This document shows positions 34,530 through 42,161 of a stretch of 64,000 nt of DNA, piece by piece (positions within the stretch are counted from its first letter, which is position 1; the number at the start of each line of letters is the position of its first letter). The DNA comes from CAZNPA01 sp964575095 (GTDB taxonomy: Bacteria > Pseudomonadota > Alphaproteobacteria > Rickettsiales > SXRF01): positions 1 through 64,000 of the forward strand of contig CAZNPA010000009.1 in assembly GCA_964575095.1 (NCBI GenBank), read 5' to 3'. Position numbers and translations under genes: made by a program. Under the pieces are notes generated by a model. That model was given only the letters and a program-made list of their open reading frames with translations. It was not told the DNA's origin and searched no databases.

Positions 34530-36041
34530 ATGAAAACCGGTCCTCGTTTGGAATTGCGCCAGGGGCAATCCCTGGTCATGACGCAGCAGCTGCAGCAGTC
34601 GATTAAGTTGCTGCAGGCGACGTCGCTTGAGCTTAAGGAATTCGTTGAGCAGGAGCTGGAGAAAAACCCGTTTTTAGCGCAGGAAGAGGGCGATGCGCCG
34701 GAGGAAGAGCGCGCCGCCGGCGAAGCGCCGCCGGAAGAGGGCGCGCTGGAGGAAGACACGCCGCGCGAAGCCGATTTCGAGAGCGAGGACAATTTCACGC
34801 CCGACATGGAAAAAGATTACGCCGTCGATGATCAGGGCATGGACGATAGCGCCGACATCGAAACCGATTATTTGCGCTCGGCGGCGACGTCTTCGTCCGG
34901 AGGCGGCGATTGGGACGGCGACGACGAATACCGCATTGAGAACAATCCGTCGCAGGGGAAAACGCTGCGCGAGCATCTGCTGGAGCAGCTGCACATGGAT
35001 GTCGGCGACGCGGTGGAGCGGCTGATCGGCGCGCACCTGATCGACATCATCGATGAAGCCGGTTACATCAAGGAAGATTTGACGCCGCTGGCGGAAAAAC
35101 TGGGCGTCGAGGTGGCGGAGGTTGAAACCGTATTGAAACTGCTGCAGCGGTTCGACCCGCCGGGCATCGGCGCGCGCACGCTGGCGGAATGCCTGGGTTT
35201 GCAGCTTAAGGATAAAAATCGTCTCGATCCGGCGATGCAGTTGCTGCTCGATCATTTGCATTTGCTGGGCGACGGGAGATTCGATGAGCTGCGCAAGAAA
35301 TGCGGCGTCGATGCCGAGGACTTAAAGCAGATGGTGGCCGAGGTGCGTGAGCTTAACCCAAAGCCCGGCGCGCGTTTTCAGCATGACGTCGTGCAGGCGG
35401 TCGAGCCGGATATTTTTGTGCGCCGCCAGCTGGACGGCAACTGGCACGTCGAGCTCAACATGAATAATTTTCCGAAAATCATGGTGAATTTGCGCTATTA
35501 CAAGAAAGTCACCGCCGATAGCCGTAATCGCAAAGACAAGCCCTACCTCTCCGAGCAGTTCAATTCCGCCAACTGGCTGGTGCGGGCGCTGAAGCAGCGC
35601 GCCGACACGCTGCTCAAGGTCGGCAGCGAGCTGGTCAAGCAGCAGGACGCGTTTTTCCGTTTGGGCGTGCGTTACATGAAGCCGATGACGCTGAAAGACA
35701 TCGCCGTCGAAACCGGCTACCACGAAAGCACCATCAGCCGCGTCACCAACGGTAAATTTCTGGTCTGCCCTCGCGGCACGTTCGAGCTTAAATATTTTTT
35801 CACTTCGGCTTTGAGCCGTGCCGGCGGTGGTGACGACGTGTCGTCGCAGGCGGTCAAGCACCACATCAGCGAATTGATAGGGAAAGAATCACCGGAAAAG
35901 CCGCTGTCGGACGATGAACTCGTCGCTCTTCTGGCCGAGCGTAACATCACCGTCGCCCGCCGCACGGTCGCCAAATACCGCGAGGCGCTCTCGATTCCCT
36001 CCAGCCCCAAGCGCAAGCGGTTGAAGACGCAAGGTTTATAA
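34530..36041 (+). CDS. rpoN: RNA polymerase sigma-54 factor
   Basis: 503 residues. Region I is Gln/Leu-rich (MTQQLQQSIKLLQATSLELK), region II acidic (about 50-115), the core-binding domain follows, and the DNA-binding part has KPMTLKDIAVETGYHESTIS and a perfect RpoN box ARRTVAKYRE at about 476-485. First gene of the rpoN-hpf-ptsN-rapZ' group, the same order as in enterobacteria. Which enhancer-dependent promoters it serves cannot be told from this window. Confidence 0.96.
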   Translation: MKTGPRLELRQGQSLVMTQQLQQSIKLLQATSLELKEFVEQELEKNPFLAQEEGDAPEEERAAGEAPPEEGALEEDTPREADFESEDNFTPDMEKDYAVDDQGMDDSADIETDYLRSAATSSSGGGDWDGDDEYRIENNPSQGKTLREHLLEQLHMDVGDAVERLIGAHLIDIIDEAGYIKEDLTPLAEKLGVEVAEVETVLKLLQRFDPPGIGARTLAECLGLQLKDKNRLDPAMQLLLDHLHLLGDGRFDELRKKCGVDAEDLKQMVAEVRELNPKPGARFQHDVVQAVEPDIFVRRQLDGNWHVELNMNNFPKIMVNLRYYKKVTADSRNRKDKPYLSEQFNSANWLVRALKQRADTLLKVGSELVKQQDAFFRLGVRYMKPMTLKDIAVETGYHESTISRVTNGKFLVCPRGTFELKYFFTSALSRAGGGDDVSSQAVKHHISELIGKESPEKPLSDDELVALLAERNITVARRTVAKYREALSIPSSPKRKRLKTQGL

Positions 36042-36113
36042 CAACCATTGACGCTTGAGGCGCAAAGCGTTATCCTCCGGCCTCCTAAATTCCACTAACA
36101 AACGGGTTTATCT

Positions 36114-36707
36114 ATGCAAATTCAAATTTCCGGCAAGGGCGTCGAGGTGGGCGAGGCGCTGCGCACGCATATGGAAAAACAGATCGGCGAGCACGTAGCC
36201 AAATACATCGATCGCGTTTCCAACATGCACGCCGTTGTCTCGCGCGAGGCGCATCTGTTCCGCGTCGACATCACCGGAAATCTGGGCACGCATGCGGGGC
36301 TTACCATCCGCGGCCGCGGCCAGAGCGAAGAGGTCTACGCCGCGTTTGACGAAGCGCTGGAGCGCGTTTCCAAGCAGCTGCGCCGCTACAAGCGCAAGAT
36401 CACCAACCATCATAACAAGCAGAGCATGGGCGGCGCGGAAGTAGAGGCTAAAAGTGTGCACGGTCGGAAATACGTGCTTCCGCCCGAAACCGGCGAACAG
36501 GAAGACGATAAGCACGCCGGCCTCATTATCGCCGAAAAGCCGACCGCCATCGAAACGCTGACGGTGAGTCAAGCGGTAATGAAAATGGATTTGCAGGACC
36601 TGCCGGCGCTATTGTTCTTCAATAAGGCGCACGGGCGCCTCAACGTCGTCTACCGCCGCGTCGACGGCAATATTTCCTGGGTCGACCCGGAAGGCAAGGC
36701 GGCGTAG
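36114..36707 (+). CDS. hpf: Ribosome hibernation-promoting factor, long form
   Basis: 197 residues. N-terminal HPF/RaiA domain (MQIQISGKGVEVGEALRTHM to about 105) that occupies the 30S decoding region, a linker, and the C-terminal dimerisation domain (about 140-195: MKMDLQDLPALLFFNKAHGR and LNVVYRRVDGNISWVDP) that pairs two 70S ribosomes into 100S particles. Long HPF is the usual alphaproteobacterial form. Lies 72 bases after rpoN and 19 before ptsN. Confidence 0.95.
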   Translation: MQIQISGKGVEVGEALRTHMEKQIGEHVAKYIDRVSNMHAVVSREAHLFRVDITGNLGTHAGLTIRGRGQSEEVYAAFDEALERVSKQLRRYKRKITNHHNKQSMGGAEVEAKSVHGRKYVLPPETGEQEDDKHAGLIIAEKPTAIETLTVSQAVMKMDLQDLPALLFFNKAHGRLNVVYRRVDGNISWVDPEGKAA

Positions 36708-36726
36708 CGCTCCGCACGTCTACCCT

Positions 36727-37185
36727 ATGAAACTTCCCGTCATTCTCTCCACCAAAGCCATACTGCCATGGCTCGATTGCCCGACCAAAAAGAATGCGTT
36801 GCGGCTGCTGTCGGCGCATGCCGAGCCGCTGACCGGCCTCGATGCCGACACGATTTTTGACGTGCTGATGCAGCGTGAGCAGGCCGTGTGCACCGGTGTT
36901 GGCGGCGGCGCTGCCATCCCGCAAGGTCGCTTTGAAAACCTGACAAAAACCTTTGCGCTGTTTGCGACGCTGGAGCACCCGGTCGAATTCGGCGCCGCTG
37001 ACGGCGAGCCAGTCGATCTGATATTCGTGCTGTTGTCTCCGGTTACGGCCAACACCGAGCATCTGAAATCCATAGCGCTGGCTTCGCGCCTTCTGCGAAA
37101 CAAAGAGCTCTGTCAGGCGTTGCGCCTGATTAAAGACGCCGGCGCGCTTTACGCCCTTCTTACCGCCAGCAGCGACGACGTGTAA
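36727..37185 (+). CDS. ptsN: EIIA-Ntr (PtsN) homologue lacking the phosphorylated histidine
   Basis: 152 residues of the PTS EIIA type 2 fold, with TKKNALRLLSAHAEPLTGLD, TGVGGGAAIPQGR, and LIFVLLSPVTANTEHLKSIA. In PtsN the motif reads AIPHGR and its His takes phosphate from NPr; here residue 66 is Gln (codon CAA at 36922-36924), so phosphotransfer by the known route is impossible. The second conserved His (EHLKSIA) is kept. The protein is full length and otherwise well conserved, so it is probably a phosphorylation-blind regulator rather than a pseudogene. No npr is found near it. Confidence 0.9.
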   Translation: MKLPVILSTKAILPWLDCPTKKNALRLLSAHAEPLTGLDADTIFDVLMQREQAVCTGVGGGAAIPQGRFENLTKTFALFATLEHPVEFGAADGEPVDLIFVLLSPVTANTEHLKSIALASRLLRNKELCQALRLIKDAGALYALLTASSDDV

Positions 37186-37225
37186 GTAACTTGCCCCAAA
37201 AGCGCCGTTGCCGTAGATTAACGGT

Positions 37226-37600
37226 ATGCCGGGCGACATCACTGTACTTTCGTTTTCTTTCAAGCGCGGGCTGCCGCCCGAGGCGGAGCTGGTATTCGAC
37301 GTACGCTTCTTAAAAAATCCGTTTTACGAGTCGGCGCTATCGCACTTGTCCGGGCTCGATGCCAAAGCCGCCGCCTACATCGAAACCGATCCCGATTTCG
37401 CCGCATTTTTCTCGAAACTGGCATCGCTCCTGGAAACCACGCTGCCGCGTTATTTTACCGACGAAAGAACGTCGGTCACGATCGCCGTCGGCTGCACCGG
37501 CGGCCGGCACCGTTCGGTGCATGTGGCGAAAAAACTCACTGATTTTTTATGCAAAAGAAACTATGAGGTAACCTTATGCCATCGCGACCTGAAAGCATAA
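37226..37600 (+). CDS. Stand-alone RapZ C-terminal domain protein
   Basis: 124 residues that match only the C-terminal half of RapZ/YvcJ: FSFKRGLPPEAELVFDVRFL, NPFY, and VGCTGGRHRSVHVAKKLTDF. The N-terminal P-loop kinase domain of about 150 residues is absent; the 40 bases between ptsN and this ATG leave no room for it. In E. coli this C-terminal domain senses glucosamine-6-phosphate, binds the sRNA GlmZ and is the active part for RNase E adaptor work. Position after ptsN matches enterobacterial rapZ. Overlaps acs by 25 bases. Confidence 0.88.
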   Translation: MPGDITVLSFSFKRGLPPEAELVFDVRFLKNPFYESALSHLSGLDAKAAAYIETDPDFAAFFSKLASLLETTLPRYFTDERTSVTIAVGCTGGRHRSVHVAKKLTDFLCKRNYEVTLCHRDLKA

Positions 37601-39702
37601 AGCAAAGCGCGCCGGAAACATTGGTCCCCGTAACCAAGGAATGGCGCGAGCGCGCGTATATTAATCGCGAACGTTACGAGCAGATGTATAAGGAATCACA
37701 AGAGCAGCCCGATGCTTTCTGGGCCAAGCAGGCCGAGCCTTTCCTCTGGCACAGGAAGTGGGACCGCGTAAAAAACACATCCTTCATTTCGCCGGTGTCG
37801 ATCCAGTGGTTTCAGGGTGCAAAATTAAATATCAGCGAAAATTGTCTCGATCGCCATCTCGAAAAACGCGGCAACCAAACGGCTATCATTTGGGAAGGCG
37901 ACGACCCCAGAGAATCGAAAATCATCACCTATAAAGAGCTGCACGAAGAAGTCTGCCGTCTGGCCAATGTGCTGAAAAGCAACGGCGTAAAAAAAGGCGA
38001 CCGCGTCAGCATCTACCTGCCGATGATTCCGCAGGCGATGGTGAGTATGCTCGCCTGCGCGCGCATCGGTGCCGTGCATTCGGTGATTTTCGGCGGCTTT
38101 TCCGCCGATGCCATCAAGGGCCGCATCGAGGATTGCGGCAGCAAGATCGTCATCACCGCCGACGAGGGCCGGCGCGGTGGCAAAATTATTCCGCTCAAAG
38201 CCAATGTCGACGAGGCGATAAAAAATCTGGAATTCGTGAAGCGCGTCATCGTCGTCAAACACACCGCCTGCCTGCGCGAAGCCGAAGCAGCTTCGCTTCG
38301 GCATAGGCAGGGCGGTAAGATTGCATGGAATCCGCGCGACGTGTGGTATCACGAGGAGATGGCGAAAGCCTCCGCCGATTGCCCGCCGGAAGCCATGGAC
38401 GCAAACGACCCGCTGTTCATCCTCTACACCTCCGGTTCCACCGGCAAACCCAAAGGCGTACTGCACACGACGGCCGGATATATGGTCTATAGCGCGGTCA
38501 CGTTTAAATATACGTTCGATTATAAATCTCCCCCTCCCCTTGAGGGAGGGGGAAGGGGGAGGGGTGGTGCAGCAAACACCTTAAGTAAAGATAATGCCGC
38601 AACCACCCCCCACCCTAACCCTCCCCCTGCGGGGGAGGGAAATGATACCTTCTGGTGCACGGCCGATGTCGGCTGGATCACGGGCCACACCTACATCGTC
38701 TACGGCCCGCTGTTAAACGGCGCAACGCAGGTGATGTTTGAAGGCGTCCCCAGCTATCCTGATGCCTCGCGCTTCTGGCAGGTGATCGACAAGCACAAGG
38801 TCACGATTTTTTACACCGCGCCCACCGCCATCCGCGCCCTGATGCGCGACGGCGACGCCTTTGTCGAAAAAACATCGCGCAAAAGTTTGCGCCTCTTGGG
38901 CAGCGTCGGCGAGCCGATCAACCCCGAAGCGTGGCAATGGTATCACCGCGTCGTCGGCAACAAGCATTGCCCCATTGTCGATACCTGGTGGCAGACGGAG
39001 ACCGGCGGCCATCTCATTACCCCGTTCCCCGGCGCTACCGACCTCAAGCCCGGCTCGGCGTGCTGGCCGTTCTTCGGCGTGAAGCCGGTGATCGTCGATG
39101 CAGAGGGGAAAGTGCTGGAAGGCGCGTGCGAGGGGCAACTCTGCATCGCCGATTCGTGGCCGGGGCAGATGCATACCGTATTCGGCAACCACCAGCGTTT
39201 CGAGGAAACCTATTTCTCGCAATACCCCGGTCTTTATTTCACCGGCGACAACGCCCGCCGCGACGCTGACGGCTATTACTGGATCACCGGCCGCGCCGAT
39301 GACGTGCTGAAAGTCTCCGGCCACCGCTTGGGCACGGCCGACATCGAAAGCGCGCTGGTCGGCCACGATCACGTCACCGAAGCGGCGGTGGTCGGCGTCC
39401 CGCACGAGATCAAAGGGCAGGGGATTTACTGCTTCGTGACGCTGGCGACGGGTGTCACGTCCAGTGAGGCGATGGAAAAAGACTTGAAGCAATGGGTAAG
39501 AAAAACCTTAGGCCCCATCGCCACGCCTGACTTCATCCACTTCACGCCGCAATTGCCCAAGACGCGCTCGGGAAAAATCATGCGCCGCATCCTGCGCAAA
39601 ATCGCTGAGGGCGACACCGAAAATCTCGGCGACACCTCGACGCTCACCAATCCGGAGATTGTAAGTGAGTTGGTGAAGGGGCGGAGAGCGCTGTCATCCT
39701 GA
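37576..39702 (+). CDS. acs: Acetyl-CoA synthetase with two in-frame palindromic insertions
   Basis: Activates acetate to acetyl-CoA through acetyl-AMP. 708 residues against about 650 in the family. All core motifs are present: FILYTSGSTGKPKGVLHTTA, DTWWQTETGGHLITPFPG, YFTGDNARRDADGYYWITGR, the hinge DDVLKVSGHRLGTADIESAL and the acetylatable Lys in LPKTRSGKIMRRILRK. The excess length is explained by insertions at residues 231-245 (ACLREAEAASLRHRQ) and 318-355 (SPPPLEGGGRG...), each encoded by a palindromic element. The stop codon and final residues come from a third element (type A). Start ATG lies within the rapZ-like gene after GAGGTAAC. Confidence 0.95.
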   Translation: MPSRPESIKQSAPETLVPVTKEWRERAYINRERYEQMYKESQEQPDAFWAKQAEPFLWHRKWDRVKNTSFISPVSIQWFQGAKLNISENCLDRHLEKRGNQTAIIWEGDDPRESKIITYKELHEEVCRLANVLKSNGVKKGDRVSIYLPMIPQAMVSMLACARIGAVHSVIFGGFSADAIKGRIEDCGSKIVITADEGRRGGKIIPLKANVDEAIKNLEFVKRVIVVKHTACLREAEAASLRHRQGGKIAWNPRDVWYHEEMAKASADCPPEAMDANDPLFILYTSGSTGKPKGVLHTTAGYMVYSAVTFKYTFDYKSPPPLEGGGRGRGGAANTLSKDNAATTPHPNPPPAGEGNDTFWCTADVGWITGHTYIVYGPLLNGATQVMFEGVPSYPDASRFWQVIDKHKVTIFYTAPTAIRALMRDGDAFVEKTSRKSLRLLGSVGEPINPEAWQWYHRVVGNKHCPIVDTWWQTETGGHLITPFPGATDLKPGSACWPFFGVKPVIVDAEGKVLEGACEGQLCIADSWPGQMHTVFGNHQRFEETYFSQYPGLYFTGDNARRDADGYYWITGRADDVLKVSGHRLGTADIESALVGHDHVTEAAVVGVPHEIKGQGIYCFVTLATGVTSSEAMEKDLKQWVRKTLGPIATPDFIHFTPQLPKTRSGKIMRRILRKIAEGDTENLGDTSTLTNPEIVSELVKGRRALSS
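38266..38310. repeat. Palindromic element inside acs, type J
   Basis: 45 bases, a multiple of three. GCCTGCCTGCGCGAAGCCGA pairs with TCGGCATAGGCAGGGC across a GAAGC/GCTTC centre. It interrupts the conserved acs stretch that otherwise reads VKHT-GGKIAW. The CCGAAGCGAAG/CTTCGGCTTCG core recurs within the type C element at 52293-52404. Confidence 0.75.
38527..38640. repeat. Palindromic element inside acs, type I
   Basis: 114 bases (38 codons). Left arm CTCCCCCTCCCCTTGAGGGA and GGGGGAGGGGTGGT, right arm ACCACCCCCCACCCTAACC and CCCCCTGCGGGGGAGGG. It splits the conserved FKYTFDY from DTFWCTADVGW without shifting the frame and encodes a Pro/Gly-rich loop. Confidence 0.85.
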
Positions 39703-39789
39703 GCGAAGGCCGTAAGGCCGAAGTCGAAGGAACTTTACCGCTGCAACCTGAAAAGATCCTTCGACTCCGCTTCGCTACGCTCAGGATGA
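39693..39789. repeat. Palindromic element, type A (copy 3)
   Basis: Arms GTCATCCTGAGCGAAGGCCG and CGCTACGCTCAGGATGAT, inner AAGATCCTTCGACTCCGC. The acs TGA (39700-39702) is inside the left arm. Confidence 0.88.
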
Positions 39790-39796
39790 TAATAAA

Positions 39797-39829
39797 AAAA
39801 ACCGCCCTTTTTATGGGGCGGTTTTTTTA
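39797..39829. terminator. Bidirectional rho-independent terminator
   Basis: AAAAAACCGCCC, loop TTTTTATG, GGGCGGTTTTTTT: a GC stem flanked by an A-run and a T-run. It can end both acs (plus strand) and the convergent 247-residue orphan gene (minus strand). Confidence 0.9.
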
Positions 39830-39848
39830 GGCAAAATCGGAAAGTAAA

Positions 39849-40592
39849 TTACAGTCCTTTTTTGGTGGATCCTAATTCGGCTGGCGAGGGGGTGTATTGC
39901 TGCGCGATGTTTTTGACTTCTTTGCCATCGAATTGCACGCCCTGCTTGGCTAAATTATCGAAAAGCGTTTTCACTTTATCGGCGTCGCCGACCTGCTGCG
40001 CGATGAGTTTTTTATCTTCTTCGGCAAGTTTGCCATCCTTATTCACATCAAGCTCCGCCGCCGAAATCTTTCCATCGCGGTCCTTGTCGAGGCCGTATAC
40101 GCCTTTTTCCTGCTCGTTGTCTTTCTTTTTCTGCGGGCCGTACTCTTTCAGTAGGCCGTTTTCGTCGCCGCCTATGACGCTGATGGCGGCGAACACCAGC
40201 AGGCCGATTAAAAGCGCTGCGATCGGCCCCATCTCAAGCAGGCTCATGCCGAGTATCATCGCCAGCAATCCGCCGCCGATGCCGAACTTGTTGTTCTCCA
40301 GTGTTTCGGCGACCTTGGGGCCTTCCTCTTCGTAGAACGCCAGGCCTTTGTCCGCCAGATTTTTGCCGGCTGTTTTTAATTTATCCACGCCTTCGCCGCC
40401 GGCCCTTATCAGCGCCTGAATATCGGGGTTGCCTTCCTTGTCCAGAACGGCCTCGCCGATTTTACCGCTGGCGTTCTTGACGTAATCGACGACGACCTTG
40501 CCGTTTTCACTCATGTCCTGAGGAAGATTAGCCGCCCACTTCTGCACTTTTTGCAGGGTGGTTTCTTCGGTGGTTTTTGCTTCGTCGCCCAT
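39849..40592 (-). CDS. Orphan membrane protein with two EF-hand-like loops
   Basis: 247 residues, no family recognised. Hydrophilic helical N-terminal 100 residues, a hydrophobic segment of about 40 residues (IGGGLLAMILGMSLLEMGPI, ALLIGLLVFAAISVI) long enough for two membrane passes, then two canonical calcium loops DKDRDGKISAAELD and DVNKDGKLAEED (about 165-190) and a helical tail. Ribosome-binding site AGGAAA before the ATG. The second loop shares its first Asp with the end of the first. Downstream of the glycine-zipper orphan, same direction, with which it shares an upstream motif. Confidence 0.7.
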   Translation of the reverse strand: MGDEAKTTEETTLQKVQKWAANLPQDMSENGKVVVDYVKNASGKIGEAVLDKEGNPDIQALIRAGGEGVDKLKTAGKNLADKGLAFYEEEGPKVAETLENNKFGIGGGLLAMILGMSLLEMGPIAALLIGLLVFAAISVIGGDENGLLKEYGPQKKKDNEQEKGVYGLDKDRDGKISAAELDVNKDGKLAEEDKKLIAQQVGDADKVKTLFDNLAKQGVQFDGKEVKNIAQQYTPSPAELGSTKKGL

Positions 40593-40658
40593 AATTTTTT
40601 CCTGTCTTAGCTCTTGATGCCTTATTATCTCACGTTGCCCGGCATTAACAAATGAACC

Positions 40659-40668
40659 TTTTGTGACA
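40659..40668 (-). promoter_or_regulatory. Shared upstream motif TGTCACAAAA (copy 1)
   Basis: On the minus strand TGTCACAAAA-x-GTT-x-A-x-x-TGT, 67 bases before the start of the 247-residue orphan. The same pattern is found 68 bases before the next orphan gene (41623-41632), and a partial form 65 bases before the orphan at 57833. Candidate operator or promoter part. Confidence 0.35.
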
Positions 40669-40721
40669 TCGGCCTGCCAGTATACTTCAGAATTGTTACA
40701 ATTGCGTTTATGTGCATGGGT

Positions 40722-41555
40722 TTACGGCGTATCCGGTTGAGAAGTTTTAGCTTTATCAGTTGGTTGCTTGGATGGGGTCGGCTGGCCGGGCAGCTGGGCG
40801 CCATGCTTATCCTCGATATTTTCGCCGCCGGAAAGGCCGTGTTTTTCCGCCGCTTTTTTCTCTTCTTCCAATTTTGCCGCCAGCGCTTCGGCGGATTCGC
40901 GCCGTTTCTGCGCCACCGGGTCGAACGCTTTGGCTTTGCCTTGCCCCGCCGCCGGCTGTTTTGATGTTTCGTCTTTGCCGAGGCGATTGCCGATGGCGTC
41001 ACCGGTCTGGCTGCCGATCCAGCTGCCGACGATGGCGCCGACGGCGATCATCAGCCAGCCGAACCAGCCGCCGGCGCCGCCGCTTAGCGTATTCAAGAGC
41101 AAGCCGCCCAGCAAGCCGCCGATGATGCCGCTCCACTTAAATCCTTTTTCCTCGTCATAGACATTGCCGATGACGTCGCTGGCCATGGTTTTATTCATTT
41201 CCTTGCCGAGGTCGTTGAAATCTTTCTGGCCGTCGGCGCCGAATTGCGGCGCGACATTACTGGCAAAATTGGCGACGAATTGCTGGTGCGCGGCGATGCT
41301 TTTGTCCTGCAATTTTTTGCCGTTGACCGGAATGTTTCCCTGATGCGCGCGGTCCAGTGTCGATTGATAAAACTGGTTCTGGCGTCCCAGATCTTCGATC
41401 GAATCGTTGAGGAATTTTGTGAACACGGGTTTATCGCGGTCGGGGCTTTTTTTATCGACGGCTTCCATCGCCGCGTGCAGGCGGTTATATTGGTCCTGCG
41501 CCCCTTGCGGCAGCTGCTGCAATAATCCGATATTTTTAGGCTCGGCGAAACTCAT
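40722..41555 (-). CDS. Orphan protein with glycine-zipper membrane segment
   Basis: 277 residues, no family recognised. Residues 1-130 are hydrophilic and helical; about 133-185 are a Gly-rich hydrophobic stretch (WSGIIGGLLGGLLLNTLSGG, GWLMIAVGAIVGSWIGSQTG, DAIGNRLG) of the glycine-zipper type seen in membrane-associated or pore-forming proteins. The rest is a charged coiled segment (ESAEALAAKLEEEKKAAEKH) and a Pro/Gln/Lys-rich tail. No signal peptide. Preceded by a TGTCACAAAA motif and a TATAAG that could be its -10. Confidence 0.7.
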   Translation of the reverse strand: MSFAEPKNIGLLQQLPQGAQDQYNRLHAAMEAVDKKSPDRDKPVFTKFLNDSIEDLGRQNQFYQSTLDRAHQGNIPVNGKKLQDKSIAAHQQFVANFASNVAPQFGADGQKDFNDLGKEMNKTMASDVIGNVYDEEKGFKWSGIIGGLLGGLLLNTLSGGAGGWFGWLMIAVGAIVGSWIGSQTGDAIGNRLGKDETSKQPAAGQGKAKAFDPVAQKRRESAEALAAKLEEEKKAAEKHGLSGGENIEDKHGAQLPGQPTPSKQPTDKAKTSQPDTP

Positions 41556-41622
41556 ATAAATCCATACGGTTTTTCACTCACCTACAGCTTAACCTAACCC
41601 TTATAAACCCTACAAGTTAACG

Positions 41623-41632
41623 TTTTGTGACA
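41623..41632 (-). promoter_or_regulatory. Shared upstream motif TGTCACAAAA (copy 2)
   Basis: Minus-strand TGTCACAAAACGTTAACTTG with TATAAG beginning 28 bases into the motif frame; 68 bases from the start codon at 41555. See copy 1. The orphan at 57833 has TGTCACA and TATACT at the same mutual distance. Confidence 0.35.
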
Positions 41633-41642
41633 ACGGGGAAAT

Positions 41643-42161
41643 TCATGTGTCGCTTTTGTGACAGAGCGTGGTGGCCAGCCACGGGGAATCTGCTATTTTA
41701 TCAATGATTTCAAAGCCTAAGCCGGTATAGACCTGTTCCATTTCCGTCGCCTGCCAGGCCATGATACCGGATATTAGCGCATAACCATCTGGTTTTAAGC
41801 ACTTTTTCATATCTTTCGCCATGCCCGTCACTACGCCCGCGAGCAGGTTGCAGCAAATAAGGTCGTAAGGCGCGTTTTCACGGAGGTGCGCCTGCGAGAA
41901 CCCGTCGCTGCGGATGGCGGTGGCACGGGATTTCAGCCCATGCCGGGCGAAGGCGGTTGTCGCATCCTCAACGGCCTTGGGCGAAATATCCGCTGCCAGC
42001 ACGTGCGCGGTCGGCCACAGGTGCGCCGCCGTCACCGCCAGTATGCCGTTGCCGCAGCCCATATCGAGGATGTTGTGGAAATCGCGGTCAGCGAGATTCT
42101 GCAACGCTGTAAGGCACAGCAGCGTCGAAGGATGCGCGCCTTCCGTTTCCAGCATGAACAT
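41643..42161 (-). CDS. SAM-dependent methyltransferase, PrmA-like catalytic domain only
   Basis: 172 residues resembling the C-terminal catalytic domain of ribosomal protein L11 methyltransferase: GAHPSTLLCLTAL, ILDMGCGNGILAVTAAHLWP, ICCNLLAGVV. PrmA proper has about 120 additional N-terminal residues for L11 recognition; here an in-frame TAA lies four codons before the ATG, so that domain is truly missing. It may be a free-standing methyltransferase of different specificity. The substrate is open. Confidence 0.75.
   Translation of the reverse strand: MFMLETEGAHPSTLLCLTALQNLADRDFHNILDMGCGNGILAVTAAHLWPTAHVLAADISPKAVEDATTAFARHGLKSRATAIRSDGFSQAHLRENAPYDLICCNLLAGVVTGMAKDMKKCLKPDGYALISGIMAWQATEMEQVYTGLGFEIIDKIADSPWLATTLCHKSDT

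Noticed and set aside
36727..37185. ptsN as a pseudogene because of the lost His
   Set aside because: Full length, no frameshift, conserved fold residues and intact operon position argue for a kept protein with changed regulation.
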